Source: Armatimonadota bacterium (GTDB lineage: Bacteria; Armatimonadota; Fimbriimonadia; Fimbriimonadales; ATM1). From it: a DNA stretch of 38,720 nucleotides. Under the pieces are notes generated by a model, which saw only the letters and a program-made list of their open reading frames with translations, was not told the DNA's origin and made no database searches. The DNA is taken from positions 1-38,720 of the forward strand of contig JAJPJR010000080.1 in the NCBI GenBank assembly GCA_021324165.1, in the 5' to 3' direction. Position numbers and translations under genes: made by a program. Positions 7,256 to 14,813 of the stretch are shown here, piece by piece; the stretch's first letter is position 1, and every line of letters starts with the position of its first letter.

Positions 7256-8022
7256 CTTTCGTTCCGCTCCTTCTGGCGCTTTTCGATCGGCAGCCGTTTA
7301 CCGAAAAGCTTGCCCAATACGCTGTGGAATTGCGGATGGTTCCGGTTCCGGGAGGCAAGGTAACCATCGCTGGCAAAACCGTCGAGGTAAAGCCGTTTTT
7401 CATGGGATCCACCGAACTGCCGTGGGAAGTTTTCGATGCGTTCATCATCAGCGGCGAGCCGAGCAAACCGTATGATCAGACCAAGTTTCCGCCCGACGCA
7501 ATCGCAAGGCCGAGCCGAAGTTATCATCTTCCCGATCTCGGCTGGGGGCACAAAGGGTATCCCGTCATCAACATCACTTCCGACACGGCGACGATGTTCT
7601 GCCGATGGCTGAGTTCGGTCACCAAGAAAAAATACCGACTGCCCACGGAAGCAGAATGGGAGTTCGCCGCGCGCGAAGGCAAATCGGGCGAATGGAAAAT
7701 GTCCGAAGAAGAACTTGCCAAACGCGAATGGTATGCAGGCAACAGCGGAGATGGAACGGGCCAAGTGGGGAAGCGCGCTCCGAATGCGCTCGGCTTGTAC
7801 GACGTGCTGGGCAACGTGGGTGAATGGGCGGTGGATCTTTCCGGCAAGCCGGTTTTGTGCGGCGGAGATTACACGTATAAGGCTGCGGACATGACGCCCT
7901 CGGTTCGGCGTTATTACGCTCCCGATTGGCAATACACCGATCCGCAGATTCCAAAGTCGCGCTGGTGGCTCTCGGACGGCTGGTTCGTTGGCATGCGCGT
8001 GGTGTGCGACGGGGAGAAGTAG
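7252..8022 (+). CDS. SUMF1/formylglycine-generating-enzyme-fold protein, probably not an FGE
   Basis: The 256-residue protein carries the sulfatase-modifying-factor fold: 'YRLPTEAEWEFAAR' (128-141), 'NALGLYDVLGNVGEW' (178-192) and 'FVGMRVVCD' (245-253). True formylglycine-generating enzymes carry an active-site cysteine just before or within the GFRC-like ending; here that segment reads GMRVV, with a cysteine only at residue 252. Conversion of sulfatase cysteine is therefore doubtful, and no sulfatase gene is nearby. Many such domains are non-catalytic, or bind ligands or iron. The N-terminus (MTFVPLLLALF) is hydrophobic and may direct export. The start is TTG overlapping the previous stop (TTGA). 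Confidence 0.85.
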   Translation: MTFVPLLLALFDRQPFTEKLAQYAVELRMVPVPGGKVTIAGKTVEVKPFFMGSTELPWEVFDAFIISGEPSKPYDQTKFPPDAIARPSRSYHLPDLGWGHKGYPVINITSDTATMFCRWLSSVTKKKYRLPTEAEWEFAAREGKSGEWKMSEEELAKREWYAGNSGDGTGQVGKRAPNALGLYDVLGNVGEWAVDLSGKPVLCGGDYTYKAADMTPSVRRYYAPDWQYTDPQIPKSRWWLSDGWFVGMRVVCDGEK

Positions 8023-8028
8023 GCTTTC

Positions 8029-8056
8029 TCGACAGATGAAGGCTGCGGGGTAAATT
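8029..8056 (+). promoter_or_regulatory. Promoter of the restriction-modification operon
   Basis: TCGACA (8029-8034, five of six to TTGACA) and TAAATT (8051-8056) are separated by 16 bases. The -10 box is only eight bases from the ATG at 8065, so the mRNA would begin within two or three bases of the start codon. No Shine-Dalgarno is present, in agreement with a leaderless message. Confidence 0.5.
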
Positions 8057-8064
8057 GTGTCTCT

Positions 8065-9294
8065 ATGCCAAGCGGAGCCTCGACGCGCGAAGAAACGCGG
8101 GTCATCGAGGCGTACGCGGACGCGAAACCCACGATCGCCGCAGAGGTGTCACCGGAAACGCCGCTGGAGTCGCTCAACCTCAATTGGCGCGAGCGCGATC
8201 TGCCAGAAAAGCAGAGAACAAAGCACGTTCATCGCCTGCACCCATATCTCGGCAAGTTCATTCCGCAGCTCGTGGAAGTATTTCTCAGAAAATACTTTCA
8301 ACCTGGTCAAACGGTTGCCGACCCGTTCGCAGGGTCGGGAACAACGCTTGTCCAAGCGAACGAACTCGGCATTCATTCCATCGGCTATGACATCTCCGCG
8401 TTCAACGTTTTGCTGATGAGAGCAAAGACGGAGCGGTGCGACCCAGCAAAACTTGAATCAGAGGTTAGAGACGCGATCAACGCCGTGCGTCGAACTAACT
8501 GTACAGCTGCACGAATTCCAGAACTCGATGATGAAATGACGGATGATGAACCAGTGGACAGCGACTATCTGCGGCATTGGTATGCGCCCGAAGCGCTTCG
8601 CGAACTTTTGACATTTCGAAGCGCGATCATGCGCGCAAACCCCAGATACGAACTGATTTTGAAGGTAATACTGTGCCGCGCCGCAAGGTCGGCTCGACTT
8701 ACGACTCACTTCGACTTGGATTTTCCGAAGCAGCCGACCACAGAGCCTTATTACTGCTACAAACATTCCAGAACCTGCGAACCGACGCGCGATGCGATGA
8801 AATTCCTCGAACGGTATGCGGCCGACACTGTCGCAAGAGTGGCAGAGTTTCAAGCCCTCAGAACAGACGCTGACGTCACCATCATTCATGCCGACAGCGC
8901 AAAAGCGCGGGTTGCCAAAATAGACGGAATCATCACCAGCCCGCCCTATGTCGGACTGATTGATTACCACGAACAGCACGCTTATGCCTACCATCTGCTT
9001 GGCCTCAAAGATCGAAGATCGGAAGAGATAGGCGCCGCAGCCAACGGGCAGAGCGAGCGGGCTAAACGAAAATATCAAGAAGCGATAGCAAACGTCTTCG
9101 ATAGATTCGTCAAGAAAATGCCCAGTGGAGGACCGATCATCGTCGTTGCCGGCGATAAACACAATTTGTATCCGCGCATCGCTGAGCTGATCGGAGTCGA
9201 AACTGAAGCCGTTTTGCACAGGCATGTCAATCGAAGAACGGGCCGCCGGAACAACGCGTTCTTCGAATCAGTGTTCATTTGGCGCAAGCGATAA
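8065..9294 (+). CDS. Type II DNA methyltransferase (N4-cytosine/N6-adenine class), partner of TdeIII-like endonuclease
   Basis: The 409-residue enzyme transfers a methyl group from S-adenosylmethionine to a base in DNA. Motif X-like 'HPYLGKFIPQLV' (59-70) precedes motif I 'DPFAGSGT' (86-93), which binds the cofactor. The catalytic motif IV is 'TSPPY' (291-295), the serine form usual in N4-cytosine enzymes. Motif I comes first and about 200 residues separate it from motif IV, the order of an alpha-type amino methyltransferase with the target-recognition region between them. That spacer includes a cysteine/histidine cluster ('YYCYKHSRTCEP', 229-240). The enzyme should protect the host from the endonuclease encoded next, whose ATG overlaps this stop by one base. 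The likely site is GGNCC, inferred from the partner. Confidence 0.92.
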   Translation: MPSGASTREETRVIEAYADAKPTIAAEVSPETPLESLNLNWRERDLPEKQRTKHVHRLHPYLGKFIPQLVEVFLRKYFQPGQTVADPFAGSGTTLVQANELGIHSIGYDISAFNVLLMRAKTERCDPAKLESEVRDAINAVRRTNCTAARIPELDDEMTDDEPVDSDYLRHWYAPEALRELLTFRSAIMRANPRYELILKVILCRAARSARLTTHFDLDFPKQPTTEPYYCYKHSRTCEPTRDAMKFLERYAADTVARVAEFQALRTDADVTIIHADSAKARVAKIDGIITSPPYVGLIDYHEQHAYAYHLLGLKDRRSEEIGAAANGQSERAKRKYQEAIANVFDRFVKKMPSGGPIIVVAGDKHNLYPRIAELIGVETEAVLHRHVNRRTGRRNNAFFESVFIWRKR

Positions 9295-10166
9295 TGTCAA
9301 GTTCGAAAGAAGTGAAGAACGCCATTCAACAGGTGATTCGCAGAATGATGGACAGGGTCATGGACAACGTGCTCGTGAACGATCCGTTCGTGCCAGAAGC
9401 CCACCACGCAAAAAAGCCGCTGTACGCGGCCCTCGTGCCCGACGAGATCTTTAAAGGCTCTCACTTTGAAAGGCGGTTTACCACCCCGTTCGGCAAAGCG
9501 TGGGAAACTTTAGCCGTCGTTGCGGCGAAGGAGGGCCTTGGACGAGGCGAGATGGGATTCCGCATCAAAGGCAACGTTTCCGCTGAACGGCTGCGAAGAA
9601 TTGCCGAAGTCCTCAGCCGCTTAGAGCACGGAAAAGATGCCGATGGCCGAAAGATCAAGCCCGACTGGACGCACGAAGTTCAATACATTCAACAAGGAGG
9701 CGGTGAGCTCATTCCAACAGAAGTCGAATGCGATGTTTATGCAGAAACAAAAGACGGGAGCAGAAAAGTTGCATTCGAACTCAAAGCGCCGATGCCGAAC
9801 AGCGACCAAACCAAGGTCAGCAAGGAAAAACTGTTCAAACTTTATGCAATGCAGCCCATGCAGGTAACGCACGCATATTTCGCGCTTCCATACAACCCTT
9901 ACGGCCGATCACGTACGGATTACCAATGGTCGTTCCCGATGCGATGGTTCGACATGCACCGCGATCCGGTCGTACTCATCGGCGACGAGTTTTGGGACAC
10001 AATTGGCGGGCCGGGAACATATAATGCCTTCCTGGAGGCCGTGAACCAACTGGGCCGAGCATACAAAGATAGAATCTACAAGGAGTTCTTGGGAATCCAT
10101 CCGCCAAATCCAGAAACCGTTCCGCCGTTTCAGATTGAAGAAGGCAGCCGAAACTATGAAATCTAA
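9294..10166 (+). CDS. TdeIII/MjaII-like type II restriction endonuclease (predicted GGNCC)
   Basis: The 290-residue protein resembles the TdeIII family (RE_TdeIII), whose members cut at GGNCC. Recognisable stretches are 'NDPFVPEAHHAKKPLYAALVP' (29-49) and 'EIFKGSHFERRFTTPFGKAWE' (51-71). A PD-(D/E)xK-type catalytic arrangement is visible as D147 in 'ECDVYA' followed by E162-L163-K164 in 'VAFELKAP'. The start is ATG at 9294 (TAATG, one-base overlap with the methyltransferase stop) rather than an upstream TTG at 9279. This makes endonuclease translation depend on methyltransferase translation, a simple way to make the protecting enzyme first. No controller (C) protein gene is present. The family call is from memory and the specificity is by analogy. 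Confidence 0.85.
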   Translation: MSSSKEVKNAIQQVIRRMMDRVMDNVLVNDPFVPEAHHAKKPLYAALVPDEIFKGSHFERRFTTPFGKAWETLAVVAAKEGLGRGEMGFRIKGNVSAERLRRIAEVLSRLEHGKDADGRKIKPDWTHEVQYIQQGGGELIPTEVECDVYAETKDGSRKVAFELKAPMPNSDQTKVSKEKLFKLYAMQPMQVTHAYFALPYNPYGRSRTDYQWSFPMRWFDMHRDPVVLIGDEFWDTIGGPGTYNAFLEAVNQLGRAYKDRIYKEFLGIHPPNPETVPPFQIEEGSRNYEI

Positions 10167-10184
10167 ACTCCACCACACCCAACC

Positions 10185-11108
10185 ATGAACCTGCAGCAGA
10201 TCATCAAAACACTCGACGATTACTGGGCCGAACAAGGCTGCGCCATCCTGCAGCCCTACGACGTCGAAGTCGGCGCAGGAACCATGCACCCAGCCACCGT
10301 CCTCAAATGCCTCGGCCCCGAACCGTGGAACGTCGCCTACGTCCAGCCCAGCCGAAGACCCGCCGACGGCCGATACACACGCAATCCGATGCGCAACCAA
10401 CGGTACTACCAGTACCAAGTCATCATGAAGCCGAGCCCCAACAACATCGTAGACATTTACATCGGATCGCTAAACGCCATCGGTTTCAATGTCAACAAAA
10501 ACGACATCCGGCTCGTCGAAGACGATTGGGAATCGCCAAGCATGGGCGCGAGCGGCGTCGGCTGGGAAGTCTGGATGAACGCGGCCGAAATCACTCAGTT
10601 CACATTTTTCCAGCAGATGGGAGGCATCGAACTCAATCCGGTTTCAGCGGAAATCACCTACGGCCCCGAACGGCTCTGCCTTATGCTCAACGAAGGGTTC
10701 TCGTTTTGGGAAGACCTTCAATGGAATCAAAATCTCAGCTACAAAGATGTGAATTACGACCTCGAGCTTCAACACAACGTTTATAACTTCGAACTCGCCG
10801 ACGTCGGCACCTTGTTCAAACTTTTCGATATGTACGAGGCCGAAAGCAAGCGCGTAGTGGAATCCAAAGCCGGTTTCGATGAAGAGCTGGGACGGTACGC
10901 CCTGAACGAAAACGGCGACACTCACCTGGTCTACCCCGCATTCGATCTCGCCCTAAAATGCTCCCACGTGTTCAATCTGCTCGATGCACGCGGCGCCCTT
11001 TCGCCCACCGAAAGAGCGGCGTACATCAACCGCATTCGCGCGCGCGCCCGCGCGTGCTGTTTGAAGTATTTGGAGAACGCCAAAACCCAGCAAACCGCCA
11101 AAACCTAA
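10185..11108 (+). CDS. glyQ: Glycyl-tRNA synthetase alpha subunit
   Basis: This 307-residue class II synthetase subunit carries the aminoacylation core for glycine in the alpha2-beta2 bacterial enzyme. The sequence '[19 protein letters not shown]' at the start, '[20 protein letters not shown]' (45-64), '[12 protein letters not shown]' and '[22 protein letters not shown]' are family hallmarks, and the length is normal. In many GlyQ proteins a glycine-rich GENPNR-type stretch follows RRPxDGRY; here it reads TRNPMRN, a small divergence. The beta subunit (glyS) is not next to it, although it is in many genomes, so it must be elsewhere. The gene starts 18 bases after the endonuclease gene and may be read through from it. 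Confidence 0.97.
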   Translation: MNLQQIIKTLDDYWAEQGCAILQPYDVEVGAGTMHPATVLKCLGPEPWNVAYVQPSRRPADGRYTRNPMRNQRYYQYQVIMKPSPNNIVDIYIGSLNAIGFNVNKNDIRLVEDDWESPSMGASGVGWEVWMNAAEITQFTFFQQMGGIELNPVSAEITYGPERLCLMLNEGFSFWEDLQWNQNLSYKDVNYDLELQHNVYNFELADVGTLFKLFDMYEAESKRVVESKAGFDEELGRYALNENGDTHLVYPAFDLALKCSHVFNLLDARGALSPTERAAYINRIRARARACCLKYLENAKTQQTAKT

Positions 11109-11170
11109 ACCGATCTATCAGGTCCATTCGCCCCTAAAAACTGCCGAACATAAAACAGAAGGCGGCGAAT

Positions 11171-12091
11171 ATGAAAAAACTCTTCTCGATACTGGCAGCC
11201 GTGTCGGCGGTTTTTTCGGCCTGTGCGGGCCAAGCCGAGCCCATCCGCCTCATCTACGAAAACTACTTTTGGACAACCTACGCCGGCAAAGGATTGGATC
11301 AGCGCGCCGGATGGCTCGAACTCAAAGCCGATCTCAACGACAAGCTGAGCATTACCAACACCTATCTCATCTTTCCCTCGTTCTCGATGCTCGATGAAAC
11401 CTGCATCAACCTGAACCTCGGCGCAGCCGTGGTGCGCGTCGGCCGGCTCCGAAACGGCTTCGGTTTCAACGACTGGTCTGAACATTGGTACAACGCGTTT
11501 ATCAAACTGCCGCTCGTTCGCATGTCTCCGATGACTCCGTATTACACCGGAGTGTGGAGTTTCGATGCCGGCATTGATGCGCGGCTCTCTCTCGGCCCCG
11601 TCGAAATCAAAGCAGGTCTGCTCGATCCAAAAACCGACTCCTGGCAGATCGTCCCGAAGAACCCGAACTACGGAATGGCGCGCGTTCAATCGGAATTCGG
11701 GCCGCTCATCTTGGGCGCCAACGCAATGGGAAAACTCGGCCGCCCGCAAGATGAGGACTTCACGGCCTACGGTCTCGATTTCAAATGGACCGCACCGCGG
11801 ATCATGCTTCGAGGCGAACTGATTCGAAGCGTCAATCAAGGCGAATGGTCGGGCGGTTATTACCTCGACGCGTTTTATCGCCCCGTGGGCATGAACCGCA
11901 CCCAAGTCGGAATCAGAATTCAAGAAGCGGCGTTTCTGGGCAGCGCCGCCACCCGGCAGCAAACCATCGGAATCCGCCAGCTCATCACGCCGATGCTCGC
12001 GGCCAATCTCAACTACGGATTCGCGAGCGGGCCCGGCGCGTCCGGCTTGAAAGGCTGGTCGTTTCAAATCGTAACATCGCTTCATTTCTAA
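11171..12091 (+). CDS. Outer-membrane beta-barrel/porin-like protein
   Basis: The 306-residue protein begins with a signal peptide (residues 1-22, cut near AGQA|EP; C18 makes a poor lipobox because F occupies position -3). The mature chain shows repeated amphipathic strands ('AGWLELKADLNDKLSITNTYLIF', 'INLNLGAAVVRVGRLRNGFGF', 'YGLDFKWTAPRIMLRGELIRS', 'QVGIRIQEAAFLG') and ends 'FQIVTSLHF' with the terminal phenylalanine recognised by the barrel assembly machinery. This is a 12-16-strand-type barrel by length, with unknown cargo. Its neighbours nine bases downstream (cupredoxin) and beyond (HD-GYP protein) suggest one three-gene operon. AAGG at 11160-11163 is a weak ribosome site. Confidence 0.8.
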   Translation: MKKLFSILAAVSAVFSACAGQAEPIRLIYENYFWTTYAGKGLDQRAGWLELKADLNDKLSITNTYLIFPSFSMLDETCINLNLGAAVVRVGRLRNGFGFNDWSEHWYNAFIKLPLVRMSPMTPYYTGVWSFDAGIDARLSLGPVEIKAGLLDPKTDSWQIVPKNPNYGMARVQSEFGPLILGANAMGKLGRPQDEDFTAYGLDFKWTAPRIMLRGELIRSVNQGEWSGGYYLDAFYRPVGMNRTQVGIRIQEAAFLGSAATRQQTIGIRQLITPMLAANLNYGFASGPGASGLKGWSFQIVTSLHF

Positions 12092-12100
12092 GAAAACCGT

Positions 12101-12652
12101 ATGCTGATACCTGCAATCTCAATCGCAATTCTGAGCTCATCCCTGGTTGATGGCAACGTAACTTTATCAAAAGGAAAACCCGCGGCCAATGCCGTCGTGT
12201 ATCTCGAAGGCGATCAAAAATCCAAACCGCTGGCGCACGCCGTGGTTGATCAGCGCGACCGCAAGTTCATCCCTCACATTTCGGTGGTCACGGTTGGCAC
12301 CACAATCAGTTTTCCCAACAACGACACGGTGTTTCACAACGTCTTCGCCGAATTCGAAGCGAAAAGGTTCGACTTGGGAATGTATCCCCGAGGCACCTCA
12401 AAAACGGTTCGGTTTGACAGGCCGGGACTCGTGGCCATTTTGTGCAATGTGCACTCCGAAATGAGCGCCTATGTTATGGTTGTTGACACGCCCTATTACG
12501 CGATCGCCGATGCAAAAGGAAAGTTCAGCATCGCCGGAGTGCTTCCTGGCCGATACATCCTGCGCGTGTGGCACGAATCGGGCGAAATCGAATCGCGGGA
12601 AGTCTCAGTTTCATCGGTGCAGCATTTCGATGTTACGACTCATAAACGGTAA
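12101..12652 (+). CDS. Cupredoxin with carboxypeptidase-regulatory-like domain ('methylamine utilisation'-type)
   Basis: This 183-residue exported protein has a hydrophobic N-terminus (residues 3-16). It contains a plastocyanin-like domain with type 1 copper ligands H79 ('FHNVF'), C115 and H118 ('LCNVHSEM'), and M121 or M126 as the axial ligand. The C-terminal part, 'YYAIADAKGKFSIAGVLPGRYILRVWHESG', is the small beta domain common in carboxypeptidase-regulatory-like proteins. Such proteins carry or sense copper-linked redox state in the envelope; their electron partners are generally unknown. No methylamine pathway genes are present, so the database label would be misleading. The gene overlaps the next one by 23 bases, which implies tight coupling to the c-di-GMP enzyme. 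Confidence 0.88.
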   Translation: MLIPAISIAILSSSLVDGNVTLSKGKPAANAVVYLEGDQKSKPLAHAVVDQRDRKFIPHISVVTVGTTISFPNNDTVFHNVFAEFEAKRFDLGMYPRGTSKTVRFDRPGLVAILCNVHSEMSAYVMVVDTPYYAIADAKGKFSIAGVLPGRYILRVWHESGEIESREVSVSSVQHFDVTTHKR

Positions 12653-14780
12653 ACTCAATTCGTCGCTCAGACTTCGGATCAGCGCCACGTTCATCGGGTT
12701 GATTCTCGCCATCGGCGTTGTGGTGCTCACCTCCTTCACGTTTCTCACCACGCGTCAGGTGGAGCGAACCGTGCAGAAAGATGTCGAAGCCACAGCGTCG
12801 CTGATCCGCCACCTCATCGCCGAACGCGCCGCCGACCTTGAATCTCGAACGACGCTCATCGCCCAGCTTCCAACAATCCAAAGCGCCATTCTCAATGCAC
12901 GAGACAAAGACACGGTTGCCGATCGGGCAGAATACTATCTTCCCAAGCTGAACGCCGATGGACTCGTGATCGCCGACCGCGACGCGCAGATACTCGCTTC
13001 AGTGGGCTGCGCATCTCGATCGAGCGATCAGCAATCGTCCAAACCGTTTCTCGAAAAGGCGCTCGAAGGAACTCCCGTCAAAGGCGTCATCGAATTCGAT
13101 AACCGGATGATGCTGATCACTGCGGTGCCCATACGAGTCAGTGAATTCGTGCAGGGAGCGCTGTTGGCATACTCGGAAGTTGGAACCGATTTTGCAAGAA
13201 AACTCAGCGATACGCTTTCTACCGATGTGGCGTTCACGCTCGGCGGCACCACTGTTGCATCTTCCAAGCCCATTCCGCCCGGTCTCGATCTGCGTGCCCC
13301 CTCGCCGAAGCGGATCACGATCGCCGGCGTGGAATATGTGGCGCTCGAAGGCAGCCAGTCTGCTTCGCCCGCCTCGGCGCCCGTGAAGTTCGTTGTGCTC
13401 CATCGCCGATCCGCACTCATCGAAAATTTCGAACAGCTCAATCAAACGTTCGTTCTTATCATTTTGGGCAGCATTTTGGTTGCGGTCATTCTGTCCGGAC
13501 GCCTCTCTGCGAAGGTGACGCGGCCTCTTGAACAGATCGCCGCCGCTGCGACCAAACTGCGCTCCGGCGAATGGCCGGAAAAACTAGACGAGGCTTCGCA
13601 AAGTGAAATCGGCATTCTCAACATCACGTTCAACGAAATGACCGAGTCGCTGCGCGAAAGTCAACAAAAACTGCTCGCGATGATTGATCTCGATCCGCTC
13701 ACACAGCTCGACAATCATCGCAGGTTCAAAGAGAATATCGCCCAAGAAACCGCACGCGGACTCGCATCCGGCAACCCCGTCTCTCTGCTCCTGCTCGATC
13801 TCGACGGATTCAGCAAAATCAATGAACAGAAAGGACACGCCGCCGGCGACGAACTGCTCAAATCAGTTGCAGAACTGATGAAAACCGAAGCACCCGATTA
13901 TGCGCTGCTTGCGCGGCACAGCGGCGACGGGTTCGCGATGATCCTTCCGCTCACACCCCTTGAAAAAGCGTGCGATTTCGCCGAAACGCTCCAGTTTTCT
14001 ATTTATAACCGGCTCGCTCTGTCTTGCTGCATCGGCTGCGCCGAAGCAGGGCCCAGCACGTTGACAGGCGAATCGCTCTGCCTGGCTGCAGAAGTGGCAC
14101 TCACGCGAGCAAAAATGATCGGCACAAACCAGATTGCCAGGTTCGACCGCATTCCCGGAGCAGAAAATTCCGATCCTTATCAGCTTTCCCAATATCTTCA
14201 AGATGCGAGCATCGCAACCATTCAAGCGCTTGCCGCCGCCGTTGACGCAAAAGACGCTTACACCCGCGGACATTCGCAGCGCGTGGCAGAATTCGCTTCT
14301 TGGCTGTGCGAGTATCTTGGCGGAAACAAAGAAGAAGTTGAACTCACCTATCGCACCGGCACGCTGCACGACGTGGGCAAGATCGGCGTGCCCGATCACA
14401 TTCTCAACAAACAGTCGAACCTAACCGACGAAGAGCGTGCGATCGTTGAAACACATCCTGTGCTGGGCGAAGTCATCGTGAAAAAAGTGCCGCAGCTTGC
14501 CGACGCGCTTTCCGGAGTGCGCAGCCACCACGAAAGATGGGATGGAAATGGGTATCCCGACGGCTTGGCAGGAACCGCCATATCGCGCCTTGCGCGCATG
14601 ATCGCCATCGCCGATACCTATGACGCGATGACCAGCGACCGCCCCTATCGCAAAGGTCTCGATATGGATACCGCGCTTCAAGAGATCGTGAAAGGCGCAG
14701 GCACACAGTTCGATCCGTACCTCGCCACGTCGTTTGCAAAAATGATGTGGGAGCGCGGGGAATCTGAACGCGTGGCGTAG
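12630..14780 (+). CDS. Membrane sensor with HAMP, degenerate GGDEF and HD-GYP domains (c-di-GMP phosphodiesterase)
   Basis: The 716-residue protein has a first membrane helix (about 17-39), a periplasmic Cache-like sensor (about 40-270), a second helix (about 274-292), a HAMP linker (about 293-345), a GGDEF-type domain (351 to about 510) and an HD-GYP domain (about 530-716). The GGDEF signature is S431-G-D-G-F435, so cyclase activity is unlikely. The HD-GYP core is complete: 'HDVGKIGVPD' at 580-589 and 'HHERWDGNGYP' at 633-643, so it should hydrolyse c-di-GMP. The ATG at 12630 lies inside the cupredoxin gene; an upstream in-frame ATG at 12471 is rejected because it would prepend a basic, cysteine-containing stretch. 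With the neighbours it may form an envelope sensing unit. Confidence 0.9.
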   Translation: MLRLINGKLNSSLRLRISATFIGLILAIGVVVLTSFTFLTTRQVERTVQKDVEATASLIRHLIAERAADLESRTTLIAQLPTIQSAILNARDKDTVADRAEYYLPKLNADGLVIADRDAQILASVGCASRSSDQQSSKPFLEKALEGTPVKGVIEFDNRMMLITAVPIRVSEFVQGALLAYSEVGTDFARKLSDTLSTDVAFTLGGTTVASSKPIPPGLDLRAPSPKRITIAGVEYVALEGSQSASPASAPVKFVVLHRRSALIENFEQLNQTFVLIILGSILVAVILSGRLSAKVTRPLEQIAAAATKLRSGEWPEKLDEASQSEIGILNITFNEMTESLRESQQKLLAMIDLDPLTQLDNHRRFKENIAQETARGLASGNPVSLLLLDLDGFSKINEQKGHAAGDELLKSVAELMKTEAPDYALLARHSGDGFAMILPLTPLEKACDFAETLQFSIYNRLALSCCIGCAEAGPSTLTGESLCLAAEVALTRAKMIGTNQIARFDRIPGAENSDPYQLSQYLQDASIATIQALAAAVDAKDAYTRGHSQRVAEFASWLCEYLGGNKEEVELTYRTGTLHDVGKIGVPDHILNKQSNLTDEERAIVETHPVLGEVIVKKVPQLADALSGVRSHHERWDGNGYPDGLAGTAISRLARMIAIADTYDAMTSDRPYRKGLDMDTALQEIVKGAGTQFDPYLATSFAKMMWERGESERVA

Positions 14781-14813
14781 CCCTCTCAAGTGCGCGCCCA
14801 TTTTCGCTTCTTT

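Noticed and set aside
8065-10166. Depletion of GGNCC in the window as proof of the restriction site
   Set aside because: GGNCC occurs in several places (for example 9130-9134 and 9240-9244); no count versus expectation was possible without computation.
11105-12085. A 326-codon minus frame opposite the beta-barrel gene
   Set aside because: The plus frame has a signal peptide and barrel ending; the antisense translation has no recognisable features.
12471-12629. Earlier start for the HD-GYP protein
   Set aside because: It lies wholly inside the cupredoxin frame and adds a cysteine-rich, basic segment before the first membrane helix.
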